Source of the DNA: Acidobacterium capsulatum ATCC 51196
Lineage (GTDB): Bacteria > Acidobacteriota > Terriglobia > Terriglobales > Acidobacteriaceae
Length of the DNA stretch: 64,000 nucleotides
Reading direction: 5' to 3'
Assembly (NCBI RefSeq): GCF_000022565.1
Contig: NC_012483.1
Location: 1,488,001-1,552,000, forward strand
Shown piece after piece: positions 44,545 to 54,865 of this stretch. The notes under the pieces were generated by a model. That model searched no databases and was not told where the DNA came from. It worked only from the letters and a program-made list of their open reading frames with translations. The first letter of the stretch is position 1. Every line of letters starts with the position of its first letter. A program made the translations under genes and the position numbers.

Positions 44545-47500
44545 TTACTGCAAGGTGACTGGGATGGTGAGCGTGTGAGTAATCGATCCCGAAGCCGCGT
44601 TCACCGTGAGGTTAAAGCTTCCGGTGACCGTCTGCTCCAGCGTGTTACTGCTGGTGCTGGCTGAATTATCGCTATCGCCCGAGTACTTCGCCGTAATGGC
44701 ATGAGTACCCACCGCCAGAGAGCTTGTCTGTACGGTTGCCACACCGTTGACCGGGATCACCGCATCCCCGATTTGCGAGTTGCCATCAAAGAATGCGACA
44801 GTTCCCTTCAGCTTGTGGGTAGCCAGAATCGTCGCCTGCAGGGTCAGGCTCGACCCTGACGCCACCTTGGTATTAGAAGAGGAAATCGACATCTGCGTAT
44901 TACCCACGGAGTTGCCGCCACAGCCCGCGATGAGACCGATGAATCCGCAGGCAACCAACACCATTGCGAGATTGGACAACCGGCGGCGGTTTGGAAGGAA
45001 CAGCAGAAATAGTCCGGCGAAGCTGACCGTTCCAGAGACAGGCCATAGCCATCCATGCGCCATGGCTGTAGTTGTGCTGTTGGTGCCAGGCGCAACGGTG
45101 GTCAGTGTGACGGTTCCGGTGGATCCCGGCGTGATTTGAACCGTGTTGCAGGTCACCCCTTCAGGCAACGTGCCACCACAACTCAGCGAAACCGGCGAGT
45201 TGTAACCAAGAATGCTCTGCGTGCTCACTGGAATCGATGCGGTTTCTCCGGCAGCCACGGTCAAAGAGGATGCGGATGTTGTGGCGGTATAGTCCGGCGT
45301 TGTCACTTCGATCGGAGTGGATGCCGCCGAGGTAGCGCTCTTCCAGTTCGCATCGCCGGAGTAGACCGCGGTGATCACGTTGGCACCCTGCGGCAGAGTT
45401 GGAGCGAGCGTTGCTACCAGCGTTCCTCCGTTGCCGTTCGTCACCATCTGCGCGGTGCCGATCGCCTTGGCCGTGCCCCCGTTGACAGAATCGTAGAACT
45501 GAATGCTGCCGGTCGGAGCGGGAGCGCTCGTCGAGACCAACGAACTGCTCAGCAGTGCGGTGACACTTGCCTGACCGCCTACAGCAACGTAGCCGGCTTC
45601 GGGTTGTACGGTCACGGCCGGTACGCCCTGTGCCACGGTCACCGTGGTCATCGGGCTGCTGCCCCCGGCAAACTTGCCATCGCCACCATACACCACATAG
45701 ACAGGCTGCGATCCGACGCTATCCCATTCCACTACACCACTCGCATGGCCGCCGGCCAACTCCATCTGACCACTGATGGGGCCTGAACTGGAGTAGAGCG
45801 TGACGTAACCGATCGGAGTTCCCGTTTCGCCCTGAGCTGGCGTGACGGTAACGGTAGCCTGTGTGTGCTGCCCCAGTGCGAATGCACTGGCTCCGAGATT
45901 CAATGCAACGGTGTCCTTCTTGGTGCCGCCGTTGTCGGTCGTGACAATCTGCTGGCTCGACACCTGGTAGCCGGGGCTGTAGTTATCGTCTCCGCTATAG
46001 CTTGCGTCAAGGAAGTAGGAACCAGACGGAGCGATGAAAGGAACGGTCGCCGTGCCGGTCTTGTCGATAGTGGCTGTGCCCAGTACCGCGCCGGTGTCGT
46101 CGCGGGTGAGTGTGACGGTTCCGCTGGGCGGCGTCGCTGGATCGCCACTGAAATATACATAGCCGATCACCTGGCTATTGGCCACCGGCGTCGTGTTGTT
46201 GGCCCTGGTCTCCCAAGTGGCCGAGCCTTTGGTGACGGTGAATGGAAAGGTCGTGGTACTGGCATTGAAGCTGCCATCACCGGAATAGCTGGCAGTGATC
46301 GTGTAGCTCCCTGGTGCGAAATCGCACTCGGTCTCCGGCCCGCACTGCACGTAGATTTTGCCTTCTTTGCTGACGGGATACGTGCCGAAGGTCTTGCCGC
46401 CTACCGCAAGGCTGATGCTTCCTGTCGCAGCTTCAGAGCCGGAAGCGCCCTGTACCTGTACCTGCAGCCAGAAGGTCATTCCAAATTGCGTGGCCGATAG
46501 CTGCACAACAGGGCGACGGCCGAGGATATAGAACCGGCTGTAGGCATAACTGGTTCCGGTGAGCGTGCTGTCTTCTGGCGAGACCGTCACGGAAACAGGA
46601 GCGGACTTGCTGGAGCCGAACGTCTCATCGCCAGAGTAGGTGGCCACCAGATCATAGGTGCCGCCGGGCAGATCGATGGTGCTGCCGCTATACGCTCCAC
46701 TGGAAAGCGTTTCGCTGGCTACTCCTCCTCCGGTAGAGCTGGCGGTTACCAGCACCTGCCCGGAGGGCGTTCCACTGCCGGAGGCGGCGGTGACCGAACC
46801 GCTCAGCGTAATGGAAGTTCCATGCTGGAACGTGGTTTGTGAGACCTTCAGTGTCGTGTTGGACGCAGCGGTGCTCAGCGTGCCCCATGCCTTCACAAGG
46901 TTAGCGGCATTCACAGAGCCAAGTCCGGTGGCGAGATCATAGCCGGTGGTTGTAGCCTGCCCGTCTGTAAAACTGTCTGGGGGGAAAATGGCGGCCGGTA
47001 AGCTCACGCCAACCTGCACAGGCTGATCTGTTCCCTGGCAATCCTGGTTACCAGAGAAGCAGGGCACAGCATTGGAGCCTTGTGTCACATCGTTGAAGAT
47101 ACAGCTTGCGCTCTGCGTTGGATCATTGCGCTGACTGGCGTCGCAGGTTGCTCCGGACTGCGCAGCCAACTTGTACATCTCGTAATTCACCACGCCCAGA
47201 TATTGCCCATGTGCCTGCTCGACTAATGCCATAATGGCAGCCATGGAGGGCGATGCAGCCGAAGTACCGCCCACAACCGAAGCGGAATCCAGAGTGATGG
47301 AGCCATCCGCATTTTGGGTCCATTGACAACTGCCCTGATAGCAGACGAAGTAGCCGTCATGCTCAGAGGCCGCCGCCAGTGACACGTCGGGCAAATCGCG
47401 TACACCGTCCTGCGGAACACCGGTTCCTGTTTGCCAGTCCGGCTTTGTGTAGCCACCGGCGCAATACTCATCTCCATATTGATCTGTGGTTCGAGTCGCG

Positions 47501-49014
47501 CAAGAGCTGGCCCCACCTCCTCCGGCGTAAGAGTAGATGTAATACGGGGGAAATGCGCAGTTCGTGGCACTGGGGTCCAGTGCTCCGGCGCACGACTCGT
47601 TCCAGGCGGCCTCAGGGATGTACCCCTTTGCGGAGGAAAGCGTGGCGGAGTTATCGAGATTCCAGTAGGTATTCGTGTCTGTGTCGGAAAACTCCGTTCC
47701 GCCAACGGCGACATTATAGGGCGTCGAAGCAAGGCCATTGACGCCAAATCCATAGACGGTCGAGGCATTGGTCGGAGCGTTGCACCCACTTGCCCCGGCA
47801 TCTCCCGAGGAGACAAGAACCGTGATGCCTTCCGCTGCGGCCTGTTCCCAAAGGATCTGGTAAAAAGCAATCTGCGCGTCTGACATATCCGCTTCGCAAA
47901 GCCCAAAGCTTACCGTCAGAATCGGTGAGACCGCATTGTTGACCGCATAGGCTGCTGCCAGATCCACTCCATCGGTCGTGTTGGTGCTGGCTCCCACGAT
48001 GTAGTTGATTTTGGCCTTCGGAGCAATTGCTCCTGCCCACTCCGTGTCCAGTGACGCCTCCACATCATCCCCCGATACATCGCCCGGGTCTGTGGTTGCA
48101 TAGATGACATTCGGGTCGTTGAACGGCAGACCGAAGATCGTACGAAACGCCTCTATGTCGGACAGACTGATGTCTGAGCGCCCCACCACCGCAATCGAAA
48201 CTCCAGAACCATCTGTGCCGGAAGCGATCAACGATTGCGTATCGTAAATCGTCGAAAAATCACCAGGGGTCAGAAAGTTTTCTACCTGAGAGCCAGCGGA
48301 GGTAAATGATGGCGAAGAGCTGCCACCTTTGACAGCGATATTTGTATCCACGGCAGGCACCAATTTGCCTTGTGTATTGCGTGATAGCTGTACCGGTGTT
48401 GTGTGTTCAGGGCGGGAGATAAAGTTATTGAGGCTCACTACGCCCTGGACGGCCGGAGCGAGTGCTGACGGAATAGAAGCCGCCGTGGTATTTGCGTAAT
48501 GGGCGCTGCCATTCCAGGAGAACTGATGCACCTGGGTTTGAAATGCGCTCTGCACCTGTGAGGCTGTGCCGCTGAAGCGAATCCAGTTCTTGCCGGCAGA
48601 AACCGCATCTACATTGAACCCCTCCGACTGCAGCCAGCCGCTGATGGTCTGAATGTCGGTATCATCCACGCCAAACTGCGCCGCATACTGCGCAGGCGTC
48701 AGCCACTTGTGGTAATTCGGAGAATTTGGATTGTTCAATTCCTGCAGATACTCTCGCAGCGCAGCCTGCTGTGCGGCCGAGGGCTGCAGCATCAGCAGAA
48801 TGTTCTTCATGGCCAGGCTGCCGCTGACAGTCCCCATATCGGTTGCGGTGGAGGGCAACTTGCGAACCGAACCGGGTAGTAGCTTGCGCTGGGCTGTGTT
48901 CACGGCCTGCGTGATTTGAGGCCTTGCCTGAGCATAGCTGAACAGGGGACAAAACAGGAAAAGAGCGGCCGCCAACGCACTGAGCTGCGACCTGATCCAA
49001 CCTCGAACCTTCAT
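44545..49014 (-). CDS. S53 (sedolisin/kumamolisin-type) protease with Ig-like repeats
   Basis: A 1489-residue secreted acid protease. The start at 49014 has GGAGG 8 bases upstream and begins a signal peptide (ending LFSYAQA). The pro-kumamolisin activation domain (about 45-205) precedes the subtilisin-like catalytic domain (about 235-640). Catalytic residues: E319 and D323 (DVEASLDTEWAGA) and S585 (GGTSAASPSM), the Glu-Asp-Ser triad of the family. Several Ig-like repeats (about 650-1290) follow. The C-terminus has a helix-Arg-helix-GCGG cassette (R1343-R1345, C1365) before a final beta domain. Divergent from a two-component system; 297 bases separate them. Probably degrades peptides at low pH. 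Confidence 0.93.
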   Translation of the reverse strand: MKVRGWIRSQLSALAAALFLFCPLFSYAQARPQITQAVNTAQRKLLPGSVRKLPSTATDMGTVSGSLAMKNILLMLQPSAAQQAALREYLQELNNPNSPNYHKWLTPAQYAAQFGVDDTDIQTISGWLQSEGFNVDAVSAGKNWIRFSGTASQVQSAFQTQVHQFSWNGSAHYANTTAASIPSALAPAVQGVVSLNNFISRPEHTTPVQLSRNTQGKLVPAVDTNIAVKGGSSSPSFTSAGSQVENFLTPGDFSTIYDTQSLIASGTDGSGVSIAVVGRSDISLSDIEAFRTIFGLPFNDPNVIYATTDPGDVSGDDVEASLDTEWAGAIAPKAKINYIVGASTNTTDGVDLAAAYAVNNAVSPILTVSFGLCEADMSDAQIAFYQILWEQAAAEGITVLVSSGDAGASGCNAPTNASTVYGFGVNGLASTPYNVAVGGTEFSDTDTNTYWNLDNSATLSSAKGYIPEAAWNESCAGALDPSATNCAFPPYYIYSYAGGGGASSCATRTTDQYGDEYCAGGYTKPDWQTGTGVPQDGVRDLPDVSLAAASEHDGYFVCYQGSCQWTQNADGSITLDSASVVGGTSAASPSMAAIMALVEQAHGQYLGVVNYEMYKLAAQSGATCDASQRNDPTQSASCIFNDVTQGSNAVPCFSGNQDCQGTDQPVQVGVSLPAAIFPPDSFTDGQATTTGYDLATGLGSVNAANLVKAWGTLSTAASNTTLKVSQTTFQHGTSITLSGSVTAASGSGTPSGQVLVTASSTGGGVASETLSSGAYSGSTIDLPGGTYDLVATYSGDETFGSSKSAPVSVTVSPEDSTLTGTSYAYSRFYILGRRPVVQLSATQFGMTFWLQVQVQGASGSEAATGSISLAVGGKTFGTYPVSKEGKIYVQCGPETECDFAPGSYTITASYSGDGSFNASTTTFPFTVTKGSATWETRANNTTPVANSQVIGYVYFSGDPATPPSGTVTLTRDDTGAVLGTATIDKTGTATVPFIAPSGSYFLDASYSGDDNYSPGYQVSSQQIVTTDNGGTKKDTVALNLGASAFALGQHTQATVTVTPAQGETGTPIGYVTLYSSSGPISGQMELAGGHASGVVEWDSVGSQPVYVVYGGDGKFAGGSSPMTTVTVAQGVPAVTVQPEAGYVAVGGQASVTALLSSSLVSTSAPAPTGSIQFYDSVNGGTAKAIGTAQMVTNGNGGTLVATLAPTLPQGANVITAVYSGDANWKSATSAASTPIEVTTPDYTATTSASSLTVAAGETASIPVSTQSILGYNSPVSLSCGGTLPEGVTCNTVQITPGSTGTVTLTTVAPGTNSTTTAMAHGWLWPVSGTVSFAGLFLLFLPNRRRLSNLAMVLVACGFIGLIAGCGGNSVGNTQMSISSSNTKVASGSSLTLQATILATHKLKGTVAFFDGNSQIGDAVIPVNGVATVQTSSLAVGTHAITAKYSGDSDNSASTSSNTLEQTVTGSFNLTVNAASGSITHTLTIPVTLQ

Positions 49015-49165
49015 GGAAAATGCCTCCGAAAATCGTGGGTGCAACATCTGAGCTTTCATGGGGAAAGGAGCAAGGGAAGAAGAACAATTGCGCAGCATGC
49101 ACTACCCTGCCCTGAAATTTTTGCAAGCTTAACACCCACGTAACGGAGCCACTGCATGAAACGAA

Positions 49166-49194
49166 GGGTAGTTTTCCAATTACCCAAAAGGGTA
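49166..49194. promoter_or_regulatory. Candidate NarL-type response-regulator sites
   Basis: Three half-sites GGGTA (49166-49170), TACCC (49181-49185) and GGGTA (49190-49194). The last two form TACCCAA/AAGGGTA back to back, close to the NarL heptamer TACYYMT. They lie in the gap between the S53 protease and the kinase/NarL-type regulator operon. Confidence 0.4.
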
Positions 49195-49310
49195 TAAGGA
49201 TGCGTATCCATGCGCAGAATTAGAGATTGATTCGATCGGGCAATTTACCTGGCCGCGAAGCAATACGGCTGGCGTCTGGTTTCCGCTTATGCTAATCAGA
49301 TACGAAGCCG

Positions 49311-52268
49311 ATGCTGCCGAGAGATTCAGGAGTGCTGCGCTGGTTCGCGATCCTGCTGCTTGTGGCAGCAGGCAGCGCTCCTACGCCATGCGCTGGCGAA
49401 GTTCCTCTTCAACACGAAGTCCTGACTACGTGGACCACAGCACAGGGTTTGCCGCAGAACTTTATTACAGCGCTCGCGCAGACACCGGATGGATTTTTAT
49501 GGGTCGGCACCATGAACGGTCTGGTTCGATTCGATGGACTGCACTTTCAGGACTTCACCAGGAACGGGCCGCCGGAACTTGAAGACGATATAGGAGCGCT
49601 CGTCCGGGATTCCGGAGATGGCCTCTGGGTCAGTGCCTTCAACGGTTTTTTCCATTACGTACATCATCGCTTTGTGCCGATTCTTTTACACGGGCGCAGG
49701 CACTATACCGTGCAATCCATCGCCCGCACGCTGCAGGGCGGCGTATGGATCAGTTCAAACGGCAAGGTCTACCGCACCCAAAACGATCAGCTCATTCCAG
49801 CCACTCTTCCCATGACAGTGCATTCGCCGCAGGACATGACAGTAGACCGGGAAGACAATCTCTGGATCACCGACCGTGCGAACGTTTATCGAATGCACCT
49901 GCAGGCAAACCGGTTGGTTGTCGCGGCAACCTATCCGCTTCCCGGCTGCCAACTCCTTTACACCAGCCGCTTCGGCACATTGTGGGCCGGTGACGGGCAC
50001 CACCTCTTCCGCTTCGACGGCAATAGCTTCGCGCGTGTGCACCATCCGGGCCTCGGCAACTTTGTGGGCGTGATGGTCGATCGCCAGCACCGTCTCTGGA
50101 TGGCGAGTGGCGGTCTCCACGGCATCAGCCGTGAATCCAATGGGCATGTAGAAACTCTTACCGCTTCGCAAGGGCTCGCGAGTGACGATGCACGCGTCCT
50201 CTTTGAGGACCGGAATAACGACATCTGGATTGGCACAATTGCCGGACTGCAACGGCTTCACCACGGCGCCTTCACCACTTATACCGATATTCCAGGGCTT
50301 GCCGCAGCCGCCAATCAGACGGATGCCGCTTTTGAACAAAGCGATCACTCCATCTGGGGCGGAACACTCGAAGGGGGCGTGATCCGCTTCAAAAATGGCC
50401 AATGGAGCCACTTCGGAAGATCGGCAGGCCTGCCTCCGGGACAGGTTCGCGGCTTCTACAACCACGGAAATATGCCAGCCATCGCGATCGCGGATTACGG
50501 AATCTTCGTTTTCCACGGCGGACGGTTCATCAAGATGCGTGGCATCCCGCATGGCTATGTGAGCAATCCAGTCAATGCTCCCGATGGCAGTGTCTGGTTC
50601 AGCATTCAACATCGCGGCCTCTTCCGCTTGCAACACGACCGCGTGACTCATATCACCGCCGGCCAGGGGTTTCCCGGCAACTTTGTTGGCGCGATTTCTG
50701 TGGATCCCCATGGAGACGTCTGGGTTGGCGGCGCGCGCAAGTTGCACCGTTGGAATGGCACGCACTTCCAGAATCTCGTTACCGCACCGGCCCCCATTCT
50801 CTGCATCGCATGGCCCGCCGGCGGCCTTGCTCTCGGCACGATGGACGGCCTCCTGCTGCGTACGAGCATGAAACGCAACGGCCGCATGCTGACGCAAAAA
50901 GACGGTCTGCCCGGCGACATGATTCTCGACGTCGTCGGCGACAGCGAAGGCAATTTATGGATTGCCACGACGCGAGTGATCGCACGCATCTCGCGCGTCC
51001 AATGGCAAGCCTTCGCCAATGGACAACTGCGACATATTGACCCGGAGATATTTACAGAAGCAGACGGCCTGAAGAGCCGCTCGCTGCTCCCCATGAACTC
51101 CACCAGCGCGCTTCGATCCACTGATGGCCGCATATGGTTTGCAACGCCAAAAGGGTTGGCGGTTGTGAACCCGCACCTCATTCCTGAACCGCGGGCTCGA
51201 GCCGTCACGAATACGATTTCAGTGGATGACCGCCTGAGCCTGGCGACCAGCAGTATCACCGTTCCACCGGGCCGCCATCGCCTGACGCTCACCTACACCG
51301 CTCCTGCGAGCATCGCGCCGGAACAGGTTCGATTTCGTTACCGGCTGTCAGGATGGGATCACAAGTGGATCAACGGTGGCACCGCACACGAGGTCTCCTA
51401 CACTGGATTACCACCCGGAAGCTACGCCTTCCAGGTCATCGCGATCGGACGCGACGGCAACCGCAGTCTTCATCCTGCAACCGTACACATCACGCTGCAA
51501 CCGTTTTTCTGGCAGACGGGCTGGTTTCTTGCATGCATGATTCTTCTGGCGGCCGCCGCGCTGGTCGAAGCGACACGACGCTTGACCCATCGACGCGCGG
51601 AGCGGCTCAGCATGCGCTTCCAGGAGCGCGTGGCAGAACGTGAGCGCATCGCATACCAGATTCACGATACCGTCATTCAAGACATGATCGGCGCGACTTT
51701 GCAATTGGAACTGATCGGATTCCAAATTGCCGAACAGCCGGAGACCTCGGGGAAAACGCTCGCCGAACTTGCCGGGCGCATGCGAGAAACCATTGCACGC
51801 AGCCGCAACATGGTCTCAAATCTGCACTCCACGGCGGTCACACAATATAGCCTTGCGGACGTGCTACGTCATGCCGAGGCGGAATTCCGGCTATCCGAGT
51901 TACCGCACTTTGAGATGCGCAGCTTCGGACTTGTCCGCAAGGTGCATCCACTCATCAGGGATGAAGTGTACCGGATCTGCCGCGAGGCCCTCGCCAACGC
52001 TTTTCGCCACTCCCAGGCTGAAAATGTTACAGTGACAGTTTCGTATTTGCCTGACATGCTTGAGGTGACGATTGCAGATAACGGGCAAGGAATGAGCCAG
52101 AATCTTCTGGAACATGGCCGCACCGGCCATTTTGGTCTCCGCGGCATGCAAGCGCACGCGCAACGAATAAACGCATCGCTGACCATAGAGAGCAGCCCCG
52201 GGGATGGAACAAAAGTGATTCTCCGAGTGAAAACCAGCCGCTTCTGGCATATGCGAAGAAAAGACTAA
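49311..52268 (+). CDS. Propeller-type sensor histidine kinase
   Basis: A 985-residue membrane sensor. Signal peptide or first helix (about 9-28), then two-component-regulator propeller repeats (about 35-630; LWVGTMNGLVRFDG, DIWIGTIAGLQRLHH), a Y_Y_Y domain (about 640-705; FRYRLSGWDHKWINGG), a transmembrane helix (about 733-752), HisKA_3 with phospho-acceptor H785 (YQIHDTVIQD) and a HATPase (NAFRHSQAENV, DNGQGMS, GLRGMQ). The output regulator is encoded 18 bases downstream. The start has no strong ribosome site. Ligand unknown; similar propellers often sense glycans. Confidence 0.93.
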   Translation: MLPRDSGVLRWFAILLLVAAGSAPTPCAGEVPLQHEVLTTWTTAQGLPQNFITALAQTPDGFLWVGTMNGLVRFDGLHFQDFTRNGPPELEDDIGALVRDSGDGLWVSAFNGFFHYVHHRFVPILLHGRRHYTVQSIARTLQGGVWISSNGKVYRTQNDQLIPATLPMTVHSPQDMTVDREDNLWITDRANVYRMHLQANRLVVAATYPLPGCQLLYTSRFGTLWAGDGHHLFRFDGNSFARVHHPGLGNFVGVMVDRQHRLWMASGGLHGISRESNGHVETLTASQGLASDDARVLFEDRNNDIWIGTIAGLQRLHHGAFTTYTDIPGLAAAANQTDAAFEQSDHSIWGGTLEGGVIRFKNGQWSHFGRSAGLPPGQVRGFYNHGNMPAIAIADYGIFVFHGGRFIKMRGIPHGYVSNPVNAPDGSVWFSIQHRGLFRLQHDRVTHITAGQGFPGNFVGAISVDPHGDVWVGGARKLHRWNGTHFQNLVTAPAPILCIAWPAGGLALGTMDGLLLRTSMKRNGRMLTQKDGLPGDMILDVVGDSEGNLWIATTRVIARISRVQWQAFANGQLRHIDPEIFTEADGLKSRSLLPMNSTSALRSTDGRIWFATPKGLAVVNPHLIPEPRARAVTNTISVDDRLSLATSSITVPPGRHRLTLTYTAPASIAPEQVRFRYRLSGWDHKWINGGTAHEVSYTGLPPGSYAFQVIAIGRDGNRSLHPATVHITLQPFFWQTGWFLACMILLAAAALVEATRRLTHRRAERLSMRFQERVAERERIAYQIHDTVIQDMIGATLQLELIGFQIAEQPETSGKTLAELAGRMRETIARSRNMVSNLHSTAVTQYSLADVLRHAEAEFRLSELPHFEMRSFGLVRKVHPLIRDEVYRICREALANAFRHSQAENVTVTVSYLPDMLEVTIADNGQGMSQNLLEHGRTGHFGLRGMQAHAQRINASLTIESSPGDGTKVILRVKTSRFWHMRRKD

Positions 52269-52286
52269 GAAGGAGCAGTCATAGAC

Positions 52287-52928
52287 GTGTCTTCAGGGAT
52301 CACACAGAATGTACAAGAGATCTCGGTCCTGATTGTCGATGATCACCCCATGGTGCGCGAGGGGCTTGCCGGTGTCCTGCTTCGCCACAAAATGACCGTC
52401 GCGGGTCTTGCCGCTAATGGACGGCAGGCTATCGAAATATATAAGGAGCAGAGGCCAGACGTTGTGCTGCTCGACCTACGCCTTCCCGATCAAAGTGGAT
52501 TCGATGTCGCGCGCGCAATTCTGGAATTCGACCCCGAGGCACGGATCCTCGTCTTCAGTTCCGCACAAGGGGATGCTTCGATCCATACTGCCATCAGCCT
52601 GGGGGTTCGCGGCTACTTATTGAAGGGCATCGATGGTGCGGCCCTGGCCGAACAAGTGCGGCATGTAGCTCGCGGAGGGAGCTGTCTTTCTCCTGAGGCT
52701 GCGGAGAAACTGACACAATACATTACTTCCAAGAAGTTGAGCGAGCGCGAACTGGAAGTTCTGAGCCTCATCTCCAAAGGCAAGAGCAACAAAGAGATCG
52801 CCGGCCTCCTTTTCGTGACCGACAACACGGTCAAGATGCATGTAAAGAAGATTCTGTCTAAACTGCAGGCAAATGATCGCACTCAGGCCGTAGTCATTGC
52901 CATTCAGCGGGGCCTGCTCGACTCCTGA
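52287..52928 (+). CDS. NarL/FixJ-family response regulator
   Basis: A 213-residue regulator: receiver domain (about 12-125; VDDHPMVREGL, phospho-acceptor D63 in VLLDLRLP) and LuxR-type HTH (about 145-205; LSERELEVLSLISKGKSNKEIA, TVKMHVKKILSKL). The start is GTG 52287 with AAGGAG 11 bases upstream. Paired with the upstream kinase; likely targets are the S53 gene and its own operon. Confidence 0.95.
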   Translation: MSSGITQNVQEISVLIVDDHPMVREGLAGVLLRHKMTVAGLAANGRQAIEIYKEQRPDVVLLDLRLPDQSGFDVARAILEFDPEARILVFSSAQGDASIHTAISLGVRGYLLKGIDGAALAEQVRHVARGGSCLSPEAAEKLTQYITSKKLSERELEVLSLISKGKSNKEIAGLLFVTDNTVKMHVKKILSKLQANDRTQAVVIAIQRGLLDS

Positions 52929-53280
52929 GCAACGCAGCCCTTCCGCGGACATTGAGACGAATACGCACGGCTGCGCGATCTATTCGCACGCGGCTGCGGG
53001 CACAGACGCCGAAGCGGATGTCATCTCACAGTATCGAAGGCCAGTCTGAGCTGCTTTTGCGCTTTGTCCTTGCGATGAAGCTTTTATCCTCCTGAGACAG
53101 TTGACTCGCATCTTGTTCCAGCTAAACACCCATGCCGGGACGGCCCAACGGAAACGGCGATTGCTTTCCGCACTAAAGCAGCTTTGTCTGCTCGGGAAAA
53201 ACGGAGCTGCATCTGGAGAGGCACAAACCGTATGGAGGCTGTTTCACACTTTCCCCGGCTCGCATTAAGCTGGAGAAACC
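52929..53280. other. Gap upstream of the MocR remnant
   Basis: 352 bases with no gene. A possible -35 TTGACT lies near 53101 but no convincing -10 was found. Nothing else is seen. Confidence 0.4.
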
Positions 53281-53817
53281 ATGAAAGCTTTCGGCGGCAT
53301 CTGGCTCGACCGGGCCGGTGAAGCGACGCTGCAGGACCAGATCGCCAGTCAGATTCGCGATCAGGTTCAGCGTGGCATGCTTCGCCCGCATGAGATGCTG
53401 CCCTCCACCCGCGATCTGGCGGCGCAACTCCACGTCTCACGCAACACGGTCGTCTACGCCTACGATCGGCTCATCAGCGAGGGCTACATGGAGTCCCGCC
53501 CCCGCTCAGGCTTCTTTGTTTGTGCCCTCGGCGCGCTTCCTCGTAAGACTCAAGAGCGCGCACCGGCGCGCCGCCGCAGTTCGCTCGACGCTGAGAGCAG
53601 CTTGGCCTCTACTATCATTCGGTCCCCGCGGCCATTTCGCCCCTGCCAGCCTGACGTCGGGCTTTTTCCGCTGCTCATGTGGAATCGCCTGCGAGGCCGT
53701 GTACTACGCCAGATAGGCAAGGACCTGTTGCATTACCCGGCAAGCGGCATCGCAGGTTTTCCGGCGCTGCGCCGCAACCTCGCGCAGTATCTACGAGTCA
53801 GCCGCGGGGTCAGGTCA
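53281..53817 (+). pseudogene. Truncated MocR/PdxR-type GntR-family regulator
   Basis: The N-terminal GntR winged helix (about 15-82; LRPHEMLPSTRDLAAQLHVS) and the start of the aminotransferase-like domain (FRPCQPDVGLFPLLMWNRL, YPASGIAGFPALRRNLAQYL) are intact, with GGAG before the ATG. After residue about 178 (RVSRGVR) similarity stops and the frame runs through unrelated sequence. MocR proteins are about 450-480 residues, so roughly 300 residues are missing. The PLP-binding part is gone, so it cannot work as a normal MocR. Confidence 0.8.
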
Positions 53818-53912
53818 CACAGAAACGGGCGAAGAATGGGGGCAAGTCAATCACAAGCAGAGCCGCCGGAAACGAATCCCATCCGCCGAACGCTAGCCCC
53901 CGAACGCGCCGC

Positions 53913-53959
53913 GGGGTAGAAGGGCCTCTTCCGTTACGCTCCAGAGCCCCTTCTACCCC
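53913..53959. repeat. Long hairpin in scar sequence
   Basis: GGGGTAGAAGGG (53913-53924) pairs perfectly with CCCTTCTACCCC (53948-53959), and CTCT/AGAG extends the stem. It lies in noncoding sequence after the MocR break. Confidence 0.6.
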
Positions 53960-54037
53960 GCTATCCCTCTACAACGACACAGCCATCAGCTGGCCGGCTT
54001 TTACTCCGCCCTTGACACGCCATGACGAGATTGGCGA

Positions 54038-54463
54038 TCAGCGCCCCGCCAGTGCATTCCAAGCCGCGTGAGAGTCCATGTAGTCTCTCCAATGCGCGAT
54101 CTTCCGGTTCTCAAGCCGAAGGATAGAACAAAACCGGTTGTCGTACTGTTTGCCCGTCGCCAAAACGGTTCCATGAACCTCGTACTCGATCACGATGACA
54201 CGGCCCGAGTCCGCAGTGTGGACGGCCAGATGATCAGCCGATTGCAGACTAATGATGTCGGTATAGCCTCGGAACGCATGCATCAGCTCGATTCGCCCAT
54301 GAATGATGCGAGGCCATCCTAGTTCATAGAGAACTTCGTAGATGGTATGTTCGGTGACGATATCGAAGAAGTGATCCCCATCGACGAGGTCACCCAACGC
54401 TTCTCGAACGATCTTGAAGTAGGGCTCAGCGCCTTTATAGGCAGCGTACTTTGAACTGGACAT
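54038..54463 (-). CDS. NTF2/SnoaL-like family protein
   Basis: A 141-residue protein with AGGAG 8 bases before its ATG. The pattern of an N-terminal helix pair, HFFDIVTEHTIYEVLY, GRIELMHAFRGY, RVIVIEYEVHGTVLATGKQYDNRF and IAHWRDYMDSHAAW is that of SnoaL-like (nuclear transport factor 2 fold) proteins. Many are small-molecule isomerases or hydrolases; no function can be assigned here. It lies in a scarred accessory region. Confidence 0.8.
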   Translation of the reverse strand: MSSSKYAAYKGAEPYFKIVREALGDLVDGDHFFDIVTEHTIYEVLYELGWPRIIHGRIELMHAFRGYTDIISLQSADHLAVHTADSGRVIVIEYEVHGTVLATGKQYDNRFCSILRLENRKIAHWRDYMDSHAAWNALAGR

Positions 54464-54638
54464 CCGAACGACTCCTCATGTTGATGGTACTCAATGAGCT
54501 TCAGAGAGATTGGCCGATGCATTCAAAGCATATTCTCAACGGGCACGCCGTCAGCCCGCTCCATGAGCAGGAAACCTGGATTGCAGCCCACTACGATGGG
54601 CTTCACTGCAATATTGAACATGGGTGGGCGAGCGTTGG

Positions 54639-54854
54639 CTACAGCCTGAGCGCAAGTTCCGTGGTGAGGTGGGCGATGTCTTGTCCGCTGGCAAGAATCC
54701 GCAGCAGGTCCGACGTTTTGCTGCTCTTGAGATAGAGATTGACACGAATCAGTTCGGCCTTGTGCTCGCCGAACCACTCAAAGTTCTCATCATCCGTGGC
54801 GTGCCACGTATGATCGGAATGATCATAGGGGAGCAGATTAGCTAACGATGGCCG
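54639..54854 (-). pseudogene. C-terminal fragment of a disrupted gene
   Basis: An open frame without start codon, from a TAA at 54855-54857 to TAG at 54639-54641, reads LLPYDHSDHTWHATDDENFE, then FGEHKAELIRVNLYLKSSK and DLLRILASGQDIAHLTTEL. It is clearly protein-like but has no recognised family. Its upstream part is cut where the IS481 remnant begins, so insertion and deletion removed it. No continuation was found beyond the IS. Confidence 0.55.
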
Positions 54855-54865
54855 TTATTGATGCC

